NCBI GenBank assembly: GCA_002007465.1
Contig: LNAC01000110.1
Location: forward strand, 1,813,891-1,877,890
DNA length: 64,000 nucleotides
Direction: 5' to 3'
Source of the DNA: Ailurus styani
Taxonomy: Eukaryota > Chordata > Mammalia > Carnivora > Ailuridae
Below, piece by piece: positions 38,966 to 52,389 of the stretch (position 1 is the stretch's first letter; each line of letters starts with the position of its first letter). The translations under genes and the position numbers were made by a program. The notes beneath the pieces were generated by a model. It searched no databases, was not told the DNA's origin, and saw nothing but the letters and a program-made list of their open reading frames with translations.

Positions 38966-39107
38966 TCCCCCTTCCTTTCTAGGCAGGTCTGTCTCCCGAT
39001 TATAAATCATAATATTTCACCTCTTCTCTGGAGTGCTTCTGCCACCTTAATCCTTTCGTCCCAGTGGAGTGGGAGGCTGCTCCTGTTTCCTTGGCATCTG
39101 ACCTGTG

Positions 39108-39149
39108 TCTATGGCCATACCACCCTGAACGCGCCCGATCTCGTCTGAT
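39108..39149 (+). pseudogene. 5S rRNA fragment (tailless retropseudogene)
   Basis: It starts at the 5' end of 5S rRNA: with the shared G at 39107 it reads GTCTATGGCCATACCACC, differing from the normal start by C-to-T at position 6. It continues through CCTGAACGCGCCCGATC to TCGTCTGATC. The remaining two thirds of the 120-base RNA are absent and there is no A-tail. An 18-bp direct repeat, CTTGGCATCTGACCTGTG, sits at 39090-39107 and 39150-39167 exactly at the two edges. This fits reverse transcription of a 5S RNA with the 3' part missing and insertion by the L1 machinery. It lacks the internal promoter (box A, IE and C), so it should not be transcribed by Pol III. Confidence 0.93.
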
Positions 39150-40564
39150 CTTGGCATCTGACCTGTGCCAGGGATCTGTCCTAGTCCTATGTGGCCCCTG
39201 TTCAAATTCTTATCATTGGGTCAGGGCTTAGAATTGGAAGCCTTATGGAACATAAGCCCAATGAGGGGTGTGCTTCACTTCAGTCTTCAGGGAAAAACAT
39301 AAAAACTAAGCAAGTGGAAGGTGAAAGTCAAAGTTTTTAAACAGATAAAGTCAGAGGTAGACTATATGGTGTACCAGCTACTTAGATCAAAGCATAATCT
39401 TCCTGTTGTGATTTCTGGGGTGTTTTCCCCTCTAACTTTTCTGGGTGACTATCCCAGTGTTGTAAATTAAAATGCTGTATCACCCCACATCCAGAATTTT
39501 GGAGTTCGCTGAGCTAGATTCAGAAGTCCTCATTCCATTTCTAGGGCTTTCCAGACACAAAGAACCAAGTGATGTTTCCAAATGGAAATGCCCATGTAAA
39601 GGTGATGCGGTCCACTTGCTAGGAAACCTTCTGCACACAACACAAGACACCAAATCCAATTGACCTACACTGTAAGGAAGTGTATTATCTTATGTGAGAA
39701 GTAGGTGGACAGTAGGATGAGTTGATTTAGTGGCACAATTACGTCATCATGAATACAGTTTCCTTTCATCTCTCTGCCATTGTCATCCTTAGGGACAACT
39801 TCACTCTAATACTGCTTCTTATCTTCTTGGCAAGATGGCTGCAGTTGCTCAGATGTCACTCACAGACATGACAATATCTAGAGCACAGAAAATGGACCAC
39901 CATCTCCCAGGGTCTCCTTTCGAAGGAGATTAAAATAGTAGTAAGAAGAGTCTGAGAAGACCTGTCTTGTTATCTCATTGATCGTAACAGTATCACATAC
40001 CCCATCTCTAAATCAGTCACTAGCAAGATGTTCTCCATCATTGCTTGAGGGAAGGGAGAGGTGAATTGGAACAAAATTAGGATTCTGTTAGTAAAAAAGA
40101 GTGTGTGTTGGGAGTGAGGGGACAATAGATGTTGGCAATAAATATAAATGTCTACTATACATTGTGACTTGGAAAGTAATTCTGAAATTCCCTGTATGAC
40201 TACTGTGTAGTTGGTAGGTACCACTGAAATGCTATACGTTTCTGGACACAAATGGCTAGGCTAGGTTGACAGTGCAGACTAATGAAGGCCAGAGAAATGA
40301 GCCAAGATCAATAATTATTGTGATTAAAATCACAATAAACCCTAATGAATTCAAATGTACTAATTTATGTCTATTTGTACTCAATAAGTATATGCTCTTT
40401 ACTGAATAAAAAAGATTAAAACAATTTGCTGATTTCTCACTTCTGTATTTTGGATATATTATTTTGCAGTATTGGTCCACTTGAATATAAACATTTTTTA
40501 TTAATCTTATTTACATATCATAGCATTAACAATAATGATAATTACCAATGATTGTAACTGGCCA

Positions 40565-40700
40565 TGATTTATTGAGTGCCCTTTTATAAATTAGGAATTT
40601 AGCATCCAAGAGGAGCTAGTCATTTGCTGAGCTCACTTAGCTACTGAGTGGTTAAGCTAGGATTTAGACTGAGGTTCATCTGCCTGGGTCCGTCCCTTCC
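40565..40700 (-). repeat. MIR fragment
   Basis: 'tgatttattgagtgcccttt', 'ttgctgagctcacttagcta' and 'ctgagtggttaagctaggat' run in antisense MIR order. Confidence 0.6.
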
Positions 40701-40734
40701 CTGCTCTCCATGACTTCTCTTTACTTTGGAAGAC

Positions 40735-41165
40735 AGTCCCAAGACTACTCTTGCCTGCATGCTGGGCCCCTGCCCATCTCTGTGACCTCATTACTTACCC
40801 CCTTGCCCTCACTAGTTTTCCAACCACATGAGCTGGTCTCATTCTCACCTCTGACCATCTGTATCTGCTGTGCCCTCTGCTTGGGTCACACATCCTCAGC
40901 TCCTATGGCTCCATTCTTTCCCTTCAGGGCTCCCCTTCACAGTCCCCTCCCAGGACCTTCCCATCTGACCTACTGAGGGGAGCCCTCCCCCGATCCTCTG
41001 TCTCTGCTCCATTTTCCTTTTTCCTCTATGGTATTTGCCATAATCTTGTATAACCTACCTGCCTGTCTACTTGTTTTTGTCTGTTCCTTCTAGAACATAA
41101 GTTCCACAAGGACAGAGACCCTGGCTGTATTTGTAAAATGAATGGAAAATCAAGTGACTAAGTTA
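40735..41165 (+). repeat. L2 3' fragment
   Basis: CT-rich L2 body followed by the diagnostic 'tctagaacataagttccaca' and 'aggacagagaccctggctgt'. The 88-codon open frame 710-976 bases into this 40-41 kb stretch is L2-derived and not a gene. Confidence 0.75.
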
Positions 41166-44100
41166 ATGAAGAAATGAATATTTAGATGTTTTGACCTCTG
41201 ATAATCCACAGGCTGCCTTTTTCTCCCACACAAGGACTAAAGGAGGATGACAATTGCCATTGAACTGAGTACATGCACTTTGGATTTTTCTCCTATAAAA
41301 CCTGGGAACTGAACAAAACCTACTTTTCTCTCTTTCTCTCTGAGGGCAAAATAAGAGAGAGGTATCAGAATTCTTTGGGGAAAAGGTAGACTTGCCATAG
41401 TAGTATTACATAAAGGTTTTAGGAGAGCTTGGTAGAAGAGGAAAATTTGAGTAATATTCTTAGATGCAGTTTTTATACTGATTATAGTTTTAAGGATGCC
41501 AACTCTAATGTTAGGCATAACCCTTAAAAAATAGAGGTAGACATATAAAGCTAAATTGTAAATTGGAAGAATTATAATCGCATGATAATTTGCCGTGGCA
41601 AATTTACTTAAACAAAATTGTTTTCTCTGCTTACACATAATTTTTCAATGAATTCATGTATCTACCAAAATAATTTATTCCTAGAACTGTGTTCTTAATT
41701 ATTCTGAAGTAATTATGAAGGTGCAAATTGAAAAATAGCTTTACCTCCCATGTTAATTTGGAGGGGATTGACAGAAGTGAAGCAGTGCCTTCCCGAAGTC
41801 CCTTCTCTGGCTCTCAACTCAGGACCCTCTCAACTAAAATATGTGTTTTGTGTTTTCCTTTCCCTGTCGTTCTGTGGGCTGCTGTGTCATTTGCTAAATA
41901 CGTTGTGAACCATTATTTTCTGAGGCTTCCAGTGTGACTTTGCCACTCAACTAAATAAATCACCATTTCCCCCTTTGACAGGAACTTCACACTCCCCTCT
42001 GATCTGCTCATTTTTGCCAGATCTTTCCCCAGGTGACCTCGCCAACCATGGCATTTCTGTCTGCGCAGGGTATGTCTAAACCCACTTGGCGCTGTTTTCT
42101 GCCTTCTCGGCTTCCTGCTATCACAAAAACCTGTTAGAGTAGTTACTATCAAATATACTTTGCAGCTAAACTCCTTGTATCAGACTTCCAGAAGCAGATC
42201 GAAAATTTTATGGCGAGTAGAAATACATCTATATTTGACAGTGATTTTTAATCCAGTTCTTCCAGTTTGTCTTTATGTTTTGCATCAGAGACAAGTCAGA
42301 AAAAACTGAAGGGGGAAGAAAGGGAAGAGGACATTTTGATGTTGTTCACATGGTGTGTCCTGAGGAGGACCCCTTTCTTCCTCACTTTATAACCTGGGTA
42401 GATTTGGGTGTGTAGTTGGGTAAGAGCCCATCAGGACCCAGGTGACAGGAGATGAGTAATCAAAGGGCTGGGTCAACATGTTATTATTTAAATTAGGCGG
42501 GTGCATGGTCTACACAAACTCTTGAGAGACTGCCTTTGACAGGGTAGTTTTCATATACAGTATTTTGGCCCTTTTATGGCTTGACAAAGGCTTTGTTTCT
42601 TTTTTTTTTTTCCGCTTTCTAAGCTGTGTGGGTGGGAAACAGCATGAGGTTATAGAAAATGTATAGCAAAGCAGTAGCAATGAGAATGAATCCATAATGG
42701 ATACACACATATTGCTGGAATATTTCCCAAGTACTTGGGGGGGTTGCGGTGACAATGAAGCTTCTTTGGCAGAGGCAAAGTAGAACATGTGCTTTTCCAT
42801 GTGTGAACACACTGTGCTGTGAAAGGTCCTTTATGATTCACAAAAGCAGCTGCTTTTGAGCTGGGGTAGCCACAGAGTTTAGAAGACTCACTGAAATCGG
42901 TGTATTGCAGACTCCTGGCATCTGTCTTGGGATTGGGTTAAGTTTTGGGAATCTGCTTATTCACAAGTGACATGGAATAAGTACTCTTCACTAGGGTGTT
43001 GAACCCTTTGTTCATTTCTTTAGGGTTCGTGGATCAAAGTTAGCAAGACTTAAAATTGTCAACAGTCATCTGTTATGTTGCATGTATACATATAGACATA
43101 CATTTGTAGAGATGGCTCTCTTTTTAAGTTTGAAAACTATGTGTGGCAGTTCTACTCTGCCTAGTAAATCCACTTCCCTGAGTTACTGGTCAGACATATT
43201 TTGTTGTATTGTAAGTCTTCCTTGCTAGATATTCATAATCTTATTATACATTGTGTTTTGGTGACTTCTTAGTTTTGACTGTAGTTTTACCTAATACATC
43301 CTGTGGTTTTGTCTTTTGTACACTTCTACTCCATTTTCTGAGTGCTAGCTTTTTCTACCCTTTTATTATCACTAACAAGTTACTTTCATTCTTCTTAAGA
43401 TTTCAAACCCCAGTAACACGAGCAGTGTTGTTTCCTATCACATTCAACAAGATTCATTTGTTTCCAGTTCCTGGAACAAGATAAGTAACTAGGACATGAT
43501 TCTTTTACTTTTTGATAGTTTTCAGTTTATTGGCTACTGACAGAATGTAGCATTTGCACGGTTTGCTTTAAAAAAAGGGGAGGGTGATAGTTTTCTTTTT
43601 AACATGTTGCAACTATTATGTTTCTAAATGACAAAGCAAAAAAAGATACCACAAAATAAGATTAGTGTGGATATCTTGAACTGGAAGTCATTTGAAATGT
43701 TTCATGGCTACACTTTGTGCTAAATATAAAAATAATTGTGTTTCCCATGTGTGAGCATCAAAAGCCCCAGTTGGAAAATCACATGGTATAGCAAGTAGGT
43801 CACTATTGATGGTAGAACATGAGACAGGAAATGTCACAGCTAAGATTAGAGGCCCAAGCAATATGTCTCGCCATGCTTGCTGCATTGTTCATTCTAAGTG
43901 GAAAGACTCAACAGGGTATAACTAACTTTAGCCCAATTTGAAAGTATTAGCAAGGATAGCTTTTTAATCTGTCATTCCCATTTGTTTCTAGATAACTCAC
44001 TTTCCCATTTGGGCAAAATAATTGAACTGCTTGGATCCACACATTGGCAGACCTCTGAATACCAATTAAAATGGCAACCTTTACATTCTAAAAGTATAAA

Positions 44101-45878
44101 TGGGAGGCAAAGGCAATACTCGGCTATACAAAATCGTAGCTACAGATTTACCTGGTGTTTGAAATCACGAACTAGGAGTGAGCAACTAGTTAAAAATGAA
44201 TTCTCTTAAAATCTCATTTATCTTCATATTTGAAGGTGAGGTGGTATGGAGATGTGGGGGAACACTTTTAGGAAATCCACTTACCTTTCCTCTTCTTTTT
44301 TGAGCAGTAGGAGGAAGATTTATTATTTATACATGGGAATTTTCACCCTAGAATATACCTAATTTTGCATACATTTGTATATCTTAATATTTAAATAAAA
44401 GGCTGGGAAGGAAAACAGTGCTCTCCTGCATCTGCCCCCATGAGAAACGATACCTTATTTTGGCGGGGGAGGCGGGGAGCCGTCCAAGATGGAGCCTCAG
44501 ACTCAGAAGGATGCCATCCCCTCATGCTACATTAGGCAATTGAACATGAGCCCAGAGATCCGGCAGTTATTTGGATGAGTAGGGGAAGCATGCCGAGATG
44601 ATTGAATTTGAATCTGATGCTTGAGTGCTGAGTATTCATTCATTCACGTCTAGCACAGAGTCCTTCCCAGAAGTAGCCTGGCTTATGGAGTCCATGTATT
44701 CTGCATGTAAAGTCTCAGAGGCCTTGAATCTCAGGGGCCTTCCTAGGCTCCCGTTTTCAAAGGTCATTAATGCAGATTAAAACTCTCCACTTTGAATGAG
44801 GATTATTTCAATGCAGGTTATAACTTTCAAGAGGGGAGGTGAGTGGTGTGGAGGCTCAGTGGAGTAAGTGTTTTGACAGTGTTTTTACTCTTTATTCTTT
44901 CTCCAGCTTAAATACAGAGCCTAGATTTTTATACCTGATCCAGGGATAGAATGCTGGGAAAGGGGTTGGAAGCACAGCTCTTGGAGAAATCTCTCTGGAA
45001 TGAAAATTCTGAGGATGGTTTCCATTTGGCAGTAAGAGGTATTGGCTTCTGATGGGAGAAAACACTAGAGATGTGGCAGTTGAGACTGGTTGTGCCATTG
45101 TGATGAAGCTAGCTGCGTCTGAGCTATGGAGCAAGCTCATTTTCTAGACCCCTGTCAGAGAATGTCCGTTGACAGGGGTTGGTGGGAACATCCTAGAAGA
45201 TATTTTGGAGCGCATAAAATAGATTTTTGCTTTGGAAACCTTTGGAAAAGATCCCTTTTCTAGTTTTAAAAATGTATGAATAACATAAATATTTACAACT
45301 TCAGGTGCCCTGTGGAACTCTTTACCATCTTATGAAATTGGTTATCTAATTTTAGTTTCTGCTATAAGACTTTTCTTTGATGTCAGCATAAATAATCATG
45401 TGGCCAGGTCCCCCATTCTGCTTGCACCCCAGTCGGAAGCCTGAGCCTGGTTCTGCCCCGCCTCTGACTAAAGGTAGGTATAGAGCAAGGCACCAGTCTC
45501 CTTTCTGGAAAAGGAATGGAAAACTGGATTATTTCTGTGGACTCGTTCCAGTGTTAACACTGTATGATTCTATTCATCTTTCAAGGCTGTTTATTTCTCC
45601 TTTCTATAGGGAGAAAGATGTAAAACTGTCTGGTTGGTAACTTTTAATTGTAAGGGGAATACTCACCAGGTGACTAGCTAGCTGCTTAAATCCCTATTTT
45701 GGCTGTTTCTTTTATCTGTGTTGTATACAAGAGCTTAAATAAAATGTGTCTGATCACAAATTCCAAGCAAAAGTAACCAGTAGGTTTCATACTTCAGTGC
45801 CAGAAGAAGCGATTTGGGGGTGGGGGGGATTGGGAATGGTAGGTGTGGAGTTATGGTTTTGTAAAAAAATAAAGAGAT
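41166..45878 (+). other. Presumed intron, no feature recognised
   Basis: AT-rich unique-looking DNA without recognised repeats or exons. A T run lies near 42600-42612. A small GC-richer patch lies at about 44464-44500 (GGCGGGGGAGGCGGGGAGCC). Confidence 0.4.
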
Positions 45879-45887
45879 GGAATCCAG

Positions 45888-46115
45888 GGGGTTTCTGGAT
45901 GACTCTGTCTGGTCAAGCAAAGGTCATGGTCCCTGGGGGTCCTGGGAGTCATCCCCATTGAGCCCCTTGCCAGGCTCCCTGCTTGGCAGAGAGTCTGCTT
46001 CTCCTTCTCCCTCTGCCCCTGCCCCACCCCCTCTCTCTCTCTCAAATAAACATAAAAAATAAAGTTCTTTAAAACAAAAAAAGAAAGAAAGAAAGAAAAA
46101 GAAAGAGTGTGGGGG
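45888..46115 (+). mobile_element. Can-SINE, old and diverged
   Basis: The head is decayed but alignable (GGGGTTTCTGGATGACTC for GGGGTGCCTGGATGGCTC), followed by the CT-rich body and an A-rich tail that has become (GAAA)n. A 9-bp flanking repeat, GGAATCCAG, lies at 45879-45887 and 46116-46124. Confidence 0.8.
46070..46107. repeat. (GAAA)n microsatellite in a SINE tail
   Basis: Tandem GAAA units grown from the A-tail of the SINE at 45888. Confidence 0.85.
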
Positions 46116-46252
46116 GGAATCCAGTATGCAAACCTATAGCAGGAACCCAGTCAGCATTACAGTTACTAACCTCTGTCTCTTTGTATAGGAAATACACCAT
46201 CAGTGCTTATAAACCTGTGTGCAAGGAAGTAGCACAAATGAAAATTTCATTT

Positions 46253-46406
46253 GGGGGTGCCTGGGTAGCTCAGTCGGTTAAGCAAATGCCTTCAACTCAG
46301 GTCATGATCCCAGGGTGTTGGGATCCAGCCCCCTAGTGGGGCTCCTTGCTCAGCGGGAAACCCGCTTCTGCCTCTGCCTGCTCTGCTTCCTTCTTCCCCT
46401 GCTTGT

Positions 46407-46442
<36 letters not shown>

Positions 46443-46500
46443 AAATAAATAAGTAAAATCTTAAATAAATAAATAAATATCTTAAACAAATAAATAAAAA
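46253..46500 (+). mobile_element. Can-SINE with tRNA-like head and (CT)n
   Basis: The head reads GGGGTGCCTGGGTAGCTCAG then TCGGTTAAG. The TAGCTCAGTCGGT matches box A of tRNA-Lys exactly, showing the SINE's origin. A pure CT run (about 46408-46439) sits in the pyrimidine region, and the tail is a long, repeated AAAT-rich tract (46441-46500). A weak flanking repeat (TTTCATTTG and CTTCGTTTG) is visible. Confidence 0.9.
46408..46439. repeat. (CT)n microsatellite
   Basis: About 16 uninterrupted CT units inside the SINE at 46253. Confidence 0.95.
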
Positions 46501-48657
46501 TAAAAACTTCGTTTGTAAGGGCCAACTTGTCACTTTCCAAAAAACTCAATGAAAAGGGTATTATAATTTTAACGAAGAGACAAATAATCCTGTGTTATCT
46601 CTAGTGTCTCTGATGATAATGTTGGTGGAATCTCCAAAATACAGAGAAAAACCTGGACTGGACTATTTTTGTTGTCTTTTTATTAATAAAACTTTTTTTT
46701 CCAGTGAAAGAAATATCTCCCTTTCCTCAAACACAGACATAACCAATCAGGCTAATTTCCTAAGGGTGAATTATCCTTAGCTTTTGTGAGGGACTCTCTG
46801 GTTTTGAGCGGTTGACCTCTGAAAGCAATTGGGGGCTTTGGAATCTCCTGCTTTAGGAGTTCTTGATGAACAGGAGAGAAGCTAATTTTTATGGAGGAAA
46901 TGTGAATGGACAGGTTTGGAAGGTCATATTTTGGTCCTGCCTTCATTTTAAAAACCTTCTTACCTTGTTTTAAGTTAGTACCTTAATAGCTTTTACTTAT
47001 AGGTAAACAGATCTTGCTGCTGTATAAATAATTTTGCCTAGATGTGTATGACTGTTCTTTCAGACTCTTGAAAGAGGCTTTGGCCCTTGGATTGAGTTGT
47101 CTCATGCACTGCCCAGTGTATGACTTTGTTACTGCTGGATGCGGTCAATCACACTGACTTCCCAAGCTCTTGCACCTCACTATAGCAAATGGAGAAAACC
47201 AGGCTCAAAGAAAATAGTCCAGGTGATAAAGACTTTAAATTTAGAAAACTTTTTCCTTCCACATAATGGAATACAATTATTTCTTCTTCCCACACAAAAC
47301 AGAGCTGTCCAGAACAACCATGAAAACACATGACCCTGTCCCATCCCTCCCACTTGCAGCTGTCAAGGCTTTCAAGGGAAATTTGTGTGTGTTGAATAAT
47401 TTTGCTTTGCAACACATCATAATCACATGTTTTAATGTTTGTTGAGGCTGAAAATTGCCAGTCCATTTGAGGGGTGTGTGAATGTAGGCTAATGGGGGGA
47501 TAGAGACTTGTCAACCTTACCCAGTTCTTCTGGATGGATTCAACCAGACTCTCTTCTTGGTGGCAGCAGGAGAAAACTCACCCAGGTGACCTGCCTTCAT
47601 TCCTCACTCACTGGGTTTTTGGATGGAGGGTTTCTCTGGAGCTGCCAGGAAACAGAAGTTTGGGGGTTATCCATGAGTTCTTTGAGCATTCAAACAATGA
47701 CAGCCAGTGTCCTTCTAGCAGAAATTCCATTAATTTTTGATTTTTGAGTTGGAAATGGCACTAGAAATTATCCACATTTGGGTTTCCAAAGTGGAATTTG
47801 CAAGATAGACCACTGGAGCATGGGAAGAAACTACTAGAATTTCTATTCATTTTTTATACCCCCAAATTAAGAAAAATTAAGCTTTACCAGTCTATGAATT
47901 GACATTTGCACCCTCCCCTGTTCTTTAGGTAAGAAGGCGCTATGTTCTGAGGGAGGGTTAGGTTTCCCTCAATAGGCAGTGGTTGGGCTCTTCAACTTGT
48001 CTACAGCATGTTGCATTGTATTTGTACATGTCAGGTTAAATTAATTTGCATAATATTATTAGTTTCAACTAAACTAGCCGTCAACAACAACAAAAAACAA
48101 ACAAAAACAAGGCAAGTAGCTTAAAAAGATTGTGGTAAAAACAAAAACAAAGTATGAATTTGAAGGTATCACTAACTGTGCAAGCAAGAAAAGGGAGCAG
48201 TTTGAAAATGTAGTTGATGCTCTGTTCTAAGACAAGCCCTTTGTTAGCCAAGATAGCAGTTAAAAACTATAAACACACAATCAACTCCAATTGGAAATTA
48301 GCCCCTAATTCCAAAACCCTCAAGATGACTAAATGAAATATAGATTTACATGTACTAACTATCATTAAGAATGAACATGCTGGAAGAAAATGAATACTTT
48401 GCCTTGAAATTTTTTCTAATGATAATATGAAAGTACCACAATTAGAAAAATAGGGAGATAAACCCTACACTTTTTAACTGGTGTTTAAATTCACCTACTG
48501 ATCTTTATAAAATTACAGTCAATTAAATGGTGCTCTGAAGCCTGTTTTGAAGTTTTTAGTAATATGCAAAAGTAAAAAACCCACATATGTTTATAAACAC
48601 TTCTTCTTCCTCCTGATATAAGACCAGATAAGATGCTATGCTGAAAACTATCTCCCT
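46501..48657 (+). other. Presumed intron, no feature recognised
   Basis: No exon or repeat family recognised. A CAA/AAAC-rich stretch lies at about 48083-48150. Confidence 0.4.
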
Positions 48658-48670
48658 AAAATGAGTTTCT

Positions 48671-48848
48671 TGGGGCGCCTGGGTGGCTCAGTTGGTTAAG
48701 TGTCTGCTTTCAGCTCAGGTCATAATCCAGGGTCCTGGGATGGAACCCGAGGCTGTGTCCGGCTCCCTGCTCAGCAGGGAGACTGGTTCTCCCTCTGCCC
48801 TTCCACCCCATCCCCTACCCCCAAAATAAATAAATAAAATCTTTTTTA
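48671..48848 (+). mobile_element. Can-SINE
   Basis: Head TGGGGCGCCTGGGTGGCTCA, tail AAATAAATAAATAAAATCTTTT. A perfect 13-bp target-site duplication AAAATGAGTTTCT minus its first A lies at 48658-48670 and 48849-48861. The body differs from the young group, for example GGCTGTGTCCGGCTCCC. Confidence 0.92.
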
Positions 48849-49897
48849 AAAATGAGTTTCTCTGTCACAAAGTGCAGCTGCAAAAGTATTATTGAAGCTA
48901 TGCCCGAATCTTGAGGAAACAAATACCCTATTAGAACAGGTTATGGAGGGCAGAAGACCTGTTTTACATTTTAAAGCTGTTAGATCTAGCCTATTGTATT
49001 TATTCCTTTCTGCTTCACCAATGAAATACACTAAGTGCTCCTTTTTGGTGAGCTACCACTAGATGAGATTCATTCACAATCTTTATGAAAATGTTTTGTG
49101 AGAAAAACCAAGTACTGTTTCCTCTTGAGAAGCAGCTGTTTCTTAGAGAAGGATTCCAGGGTGAGGTTTCAAGAGATAAATTCATTCACGGCATCATTCA
49201 GAAGCAAGCTAGCGCAGCCAAGATGTTGAAGCCAGAGGTATACAAAATGCTGCAGGAGGAGACTTACTTCATAATTAATTTTATAAAAAAAAACAAACCT
49301 GTAATATACAGTGGAGTTGAAGCAATACAATATTTTGTATTGAGTTGAGGAGGGACCATGAAGATCTGTTGTACCTCACAAAGGTTTGCTGGTTATCTTA
49401 TTGAAAAATAATTGAGTTGTCAAACTTAGAGATAAGTTACATTCATTTTTCTTTTTATAAAAAAGAAAGGGTTCCATGTTTTGTTAACCATTTCTGTGAT
49501 AATAAGCATCTTCAGTAGTATGCTTCCTTCATTTTTTTAAAACACAAAGCATAACTAATTTGTCCTTTCAAGATAAAACTGTCATTCTAGAATATGTAAG
49601 AAAGTAACTGAATTTTAAAGAAACTTCTAGTATAGAGAGAACACTGTGGAAAAGTGGAAATTTGTGATTTTTTAAATTTTTTATTTATTTACTTCTCCTT
49701 CTTATTGTTTGCTTAAAACTGTGACAGCTATTGCAACCCAGCTGCATAGAATAAGTGAACTTGGCACTAGACATTCAAATGAACATATCACAAATAATCT
49801 AGTTTTCAAACGTGAAGCATATTTTACTTATTCTTGATAAAATGATTCTTTAGTAAGATAGTGTATACTCTTAAATATATTTAAAGAAAATAAAATA

Positions 49898-50119
49898 GGG
49901 CGCCTGGGTGGCTCAGTGGGTTAAAGCCTCTGCTTTCGGCTCAGGTCATGATCTCAGGGTCCTGGGATCAAGGCCCGCATCGGGCTCCCTGCTCAGCGGG
50001 GAGCCTGCTTCCCCCTCTCTCTCTCTGCCTGCCTCTCTGCCTCCTTGTGATCTCTCTCCCTCTGTGAAATAAATAAAATCTTTAAAAAAAAATAAAAATA
50101 AAATAAAATAAAGAAAATA
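49898..50119 (+). mobile_element. Can-SINE (young)
   Basis: Near-consensus young copy (TTAAAGCCTCTGCTTTCGGC; tail GTGAAATAAATAAAATC). The flanking repeat AAATATATTTAAAGAAA is present on both sides (about 49873-49889 and 50120-50136). The A-tail is followed by AAAAT units. Confidence 0.95.
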
Positions 50120-50141
50120 AAATATATTTAAAGAAAGTAAA

Positions 50142-52374
50142 GTATTGTTGATTTCATATTTACTTGTACTTTTGTGATTTTGATGCTCATTTTATAATGT
50201 ATCTAATATAATACATTGTACATATCTAGCAGGTAAGTATGGCATGCCTGCTCAAAAGCATTTTAGTATCGGATTCATGATCCCATAATTTTGGAGACTA
50301 TTACCCTTGACTAAAGATTCTTAAATCTTTAAATCTGGGGGTCAGGGAACAGCCACAGAGTCTTTGAGAAAATAAAAGATATGTACCCTCTTTGGGAAAA
50401 ATTATACATACACACTGCCAAATAAAATTTTGTCCAGAATTCAGGGCGATCACATGGCCACTGAAGAGCTGTTGTCACAGACTCTAATAAAGCCCCTGGA
50501 TGAGGACAAGAATGCCCTAGGGAGGTATGTGACTTACTTGGGCTACACAATGGCATAATCTGATCTTTCAATCAAGACCTGCTGAGCTTGTGTCCTTATA
50601 GGCTTCAGCCTGGCTACTAAGGGTGCAACTCTAGCTGGACCCCCAAGGAATCCACAAGTTCAGTGGGGACTCCACCGTGCAACAAATAATCACAATACTG
50701 TTTGCGTTTAGGAGAAACTTATTTGACCGACATTAAATGACACCAACTGTGTGAGAGCATTTTGCTAAAACTCTATAGGAAACACAGAGATGGGGAAGGC
50801 AACACTTGTAGATAATCAAGTGCCTATTACTTGCTCCAGCTTCCCAGTGCTTTTTCTAATGCACCTTTTATGTTGCCGAACCTCCTGATGCTCCTCATTG
50901 GGGTCTGCAGCTCTGATTCCTTCATGCACTAAATGAAAATGTACAAGTAAAGGGAGGTGAGGCAGCAGGTCATCCTCCTTCCTATTTCTAAGCAACCAAA
51001 GCTCACTCTTTGGGTTTATGTGCACGAGCATACAGTTCTTTGCCTGTGGAATACAGAACTGAACTCTTAGATAAATTGGCAAATGGAAGAAAACAGGGAG
51101 TAATAAAGGAGGTATGGAATTTTATAAGCTTCATGATCTGTTTCCCCAAAGGCCTGAATCTATGTAATGAGGTAGTAGAACAAATTCCTGCTGAGTCTGA
51201 ATTTATATATAAAAAAAAAGGAATGATAGGAATAAAGTAAATGCAATTTTTTTTTCTGCCCAGGTCATTAGTTGATAATATTTCTGAAGGTGATATCAAG
51301 TCTTTTTCCTACAAATATTGGGCTCTTTGTAGGAACTAAAAATAAACAGAGCAGCCCGGGGAAATAGGCAAGCATTATTGATCTGTGTCAGGGCCATTTC
51401 TACTTTAATGTTTGCAAAAGGCACAGCCCAGTTTTGCAAACCTATTTATAGAGAACTGCTCCTTCGTTGCTATATATAGATGATAAAAACAAGGTGGATT
51501 GTCAGGTAACTTTGGTTTATGTTAGGAAATGGGACCAGGAGGGATCTCCTCCAGAATGAGTGAAGAGGGCTGATCACTTAGGTTCCCCGGGAAACGAAGG
51601 AAAGAACCGTAGGATGCAGTGTCTGCACCCACGCTGCCCAGGGACATACTTCTGGCCCCAGTGCTGCCTCCAGTTGGTGTTTACCTCTCAGATGCCCCAG
51701 CCGCCCTCCCCCTCTGCAGGGAGCAGGGGCGAAAACAAACAGGATGCCTCCAAGACATCTTCTGTCCTTCCGTCCCTGTGGAGAGCTCGAACTCCCCATT
51801 GCTACTGACCATGCTTGTGTGGCCATGCGTGTGGGTGCCTGTGTCCGTGTGCACGTATGCACACCTGCAGTGTTTTCCTGGGAGCCTCTCTGACATTCGG
51901 TTCTCTTTTTTTTTTTTTAATTTTTAAAATTTTGGGCTCTCCACTCATTTCCTACCAGCGTCATTTACTCCTCGAATACCCCCAAACCCTAATTTTTCTA
52001 GTTTCCTTCCATCCCTGGGCTCCGCTCTGCTCTTTTCTTACAACCATCAGTTCAATTCAACAAGCGTTTAGTGAGTGCTGAACACCTGCGAGGTTTCCAG
52101 GGTTGAAGAGACAAGACAGAATCTCCGTCCTCGGGTTGCTCAGTCCAGGGGGACTTGCGGTCTGTGCTTTGCCCTCTTCTCTCTGCTCCAGTTATCGATC
52201 GCTTCCTCCAGGCAGTTTCCTGCCAGCGTCGTCCAGTGTAGTAACAGCGAGGCGTCGGTTCAGAAGACATTAATTCCCCTCTCTGAGGTCTGATTTATGA
52301 AAGGAAGTGCGCTCGTAGCTAGGGGCTCACGTACCCCAAAATGTGAAAAGAGAAGGGCTTGGATTCTCTGTGTT
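50142..52374 (+). other. Presumed intron, no feature recognised
   Basis: No exon or named repeat seen. A T run with AT-rich flank lies at 51907-51932. Confidence 0.4.
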
Positions 52375-52389
52375 AAAAATCTCAAAGGG

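Noticed and set aside
41237..41638. 133-codon minus-strand open frame
   Set aside because: AT-rich, hydrophobic by composition, no motif, and it sits in presumed intron sequence.
49085..49348. 87-codon frame that looked like a possible processed pseudogene
   Set aside because: I could not match it to any protein, and there is no A-tail or target-site duplication around it.
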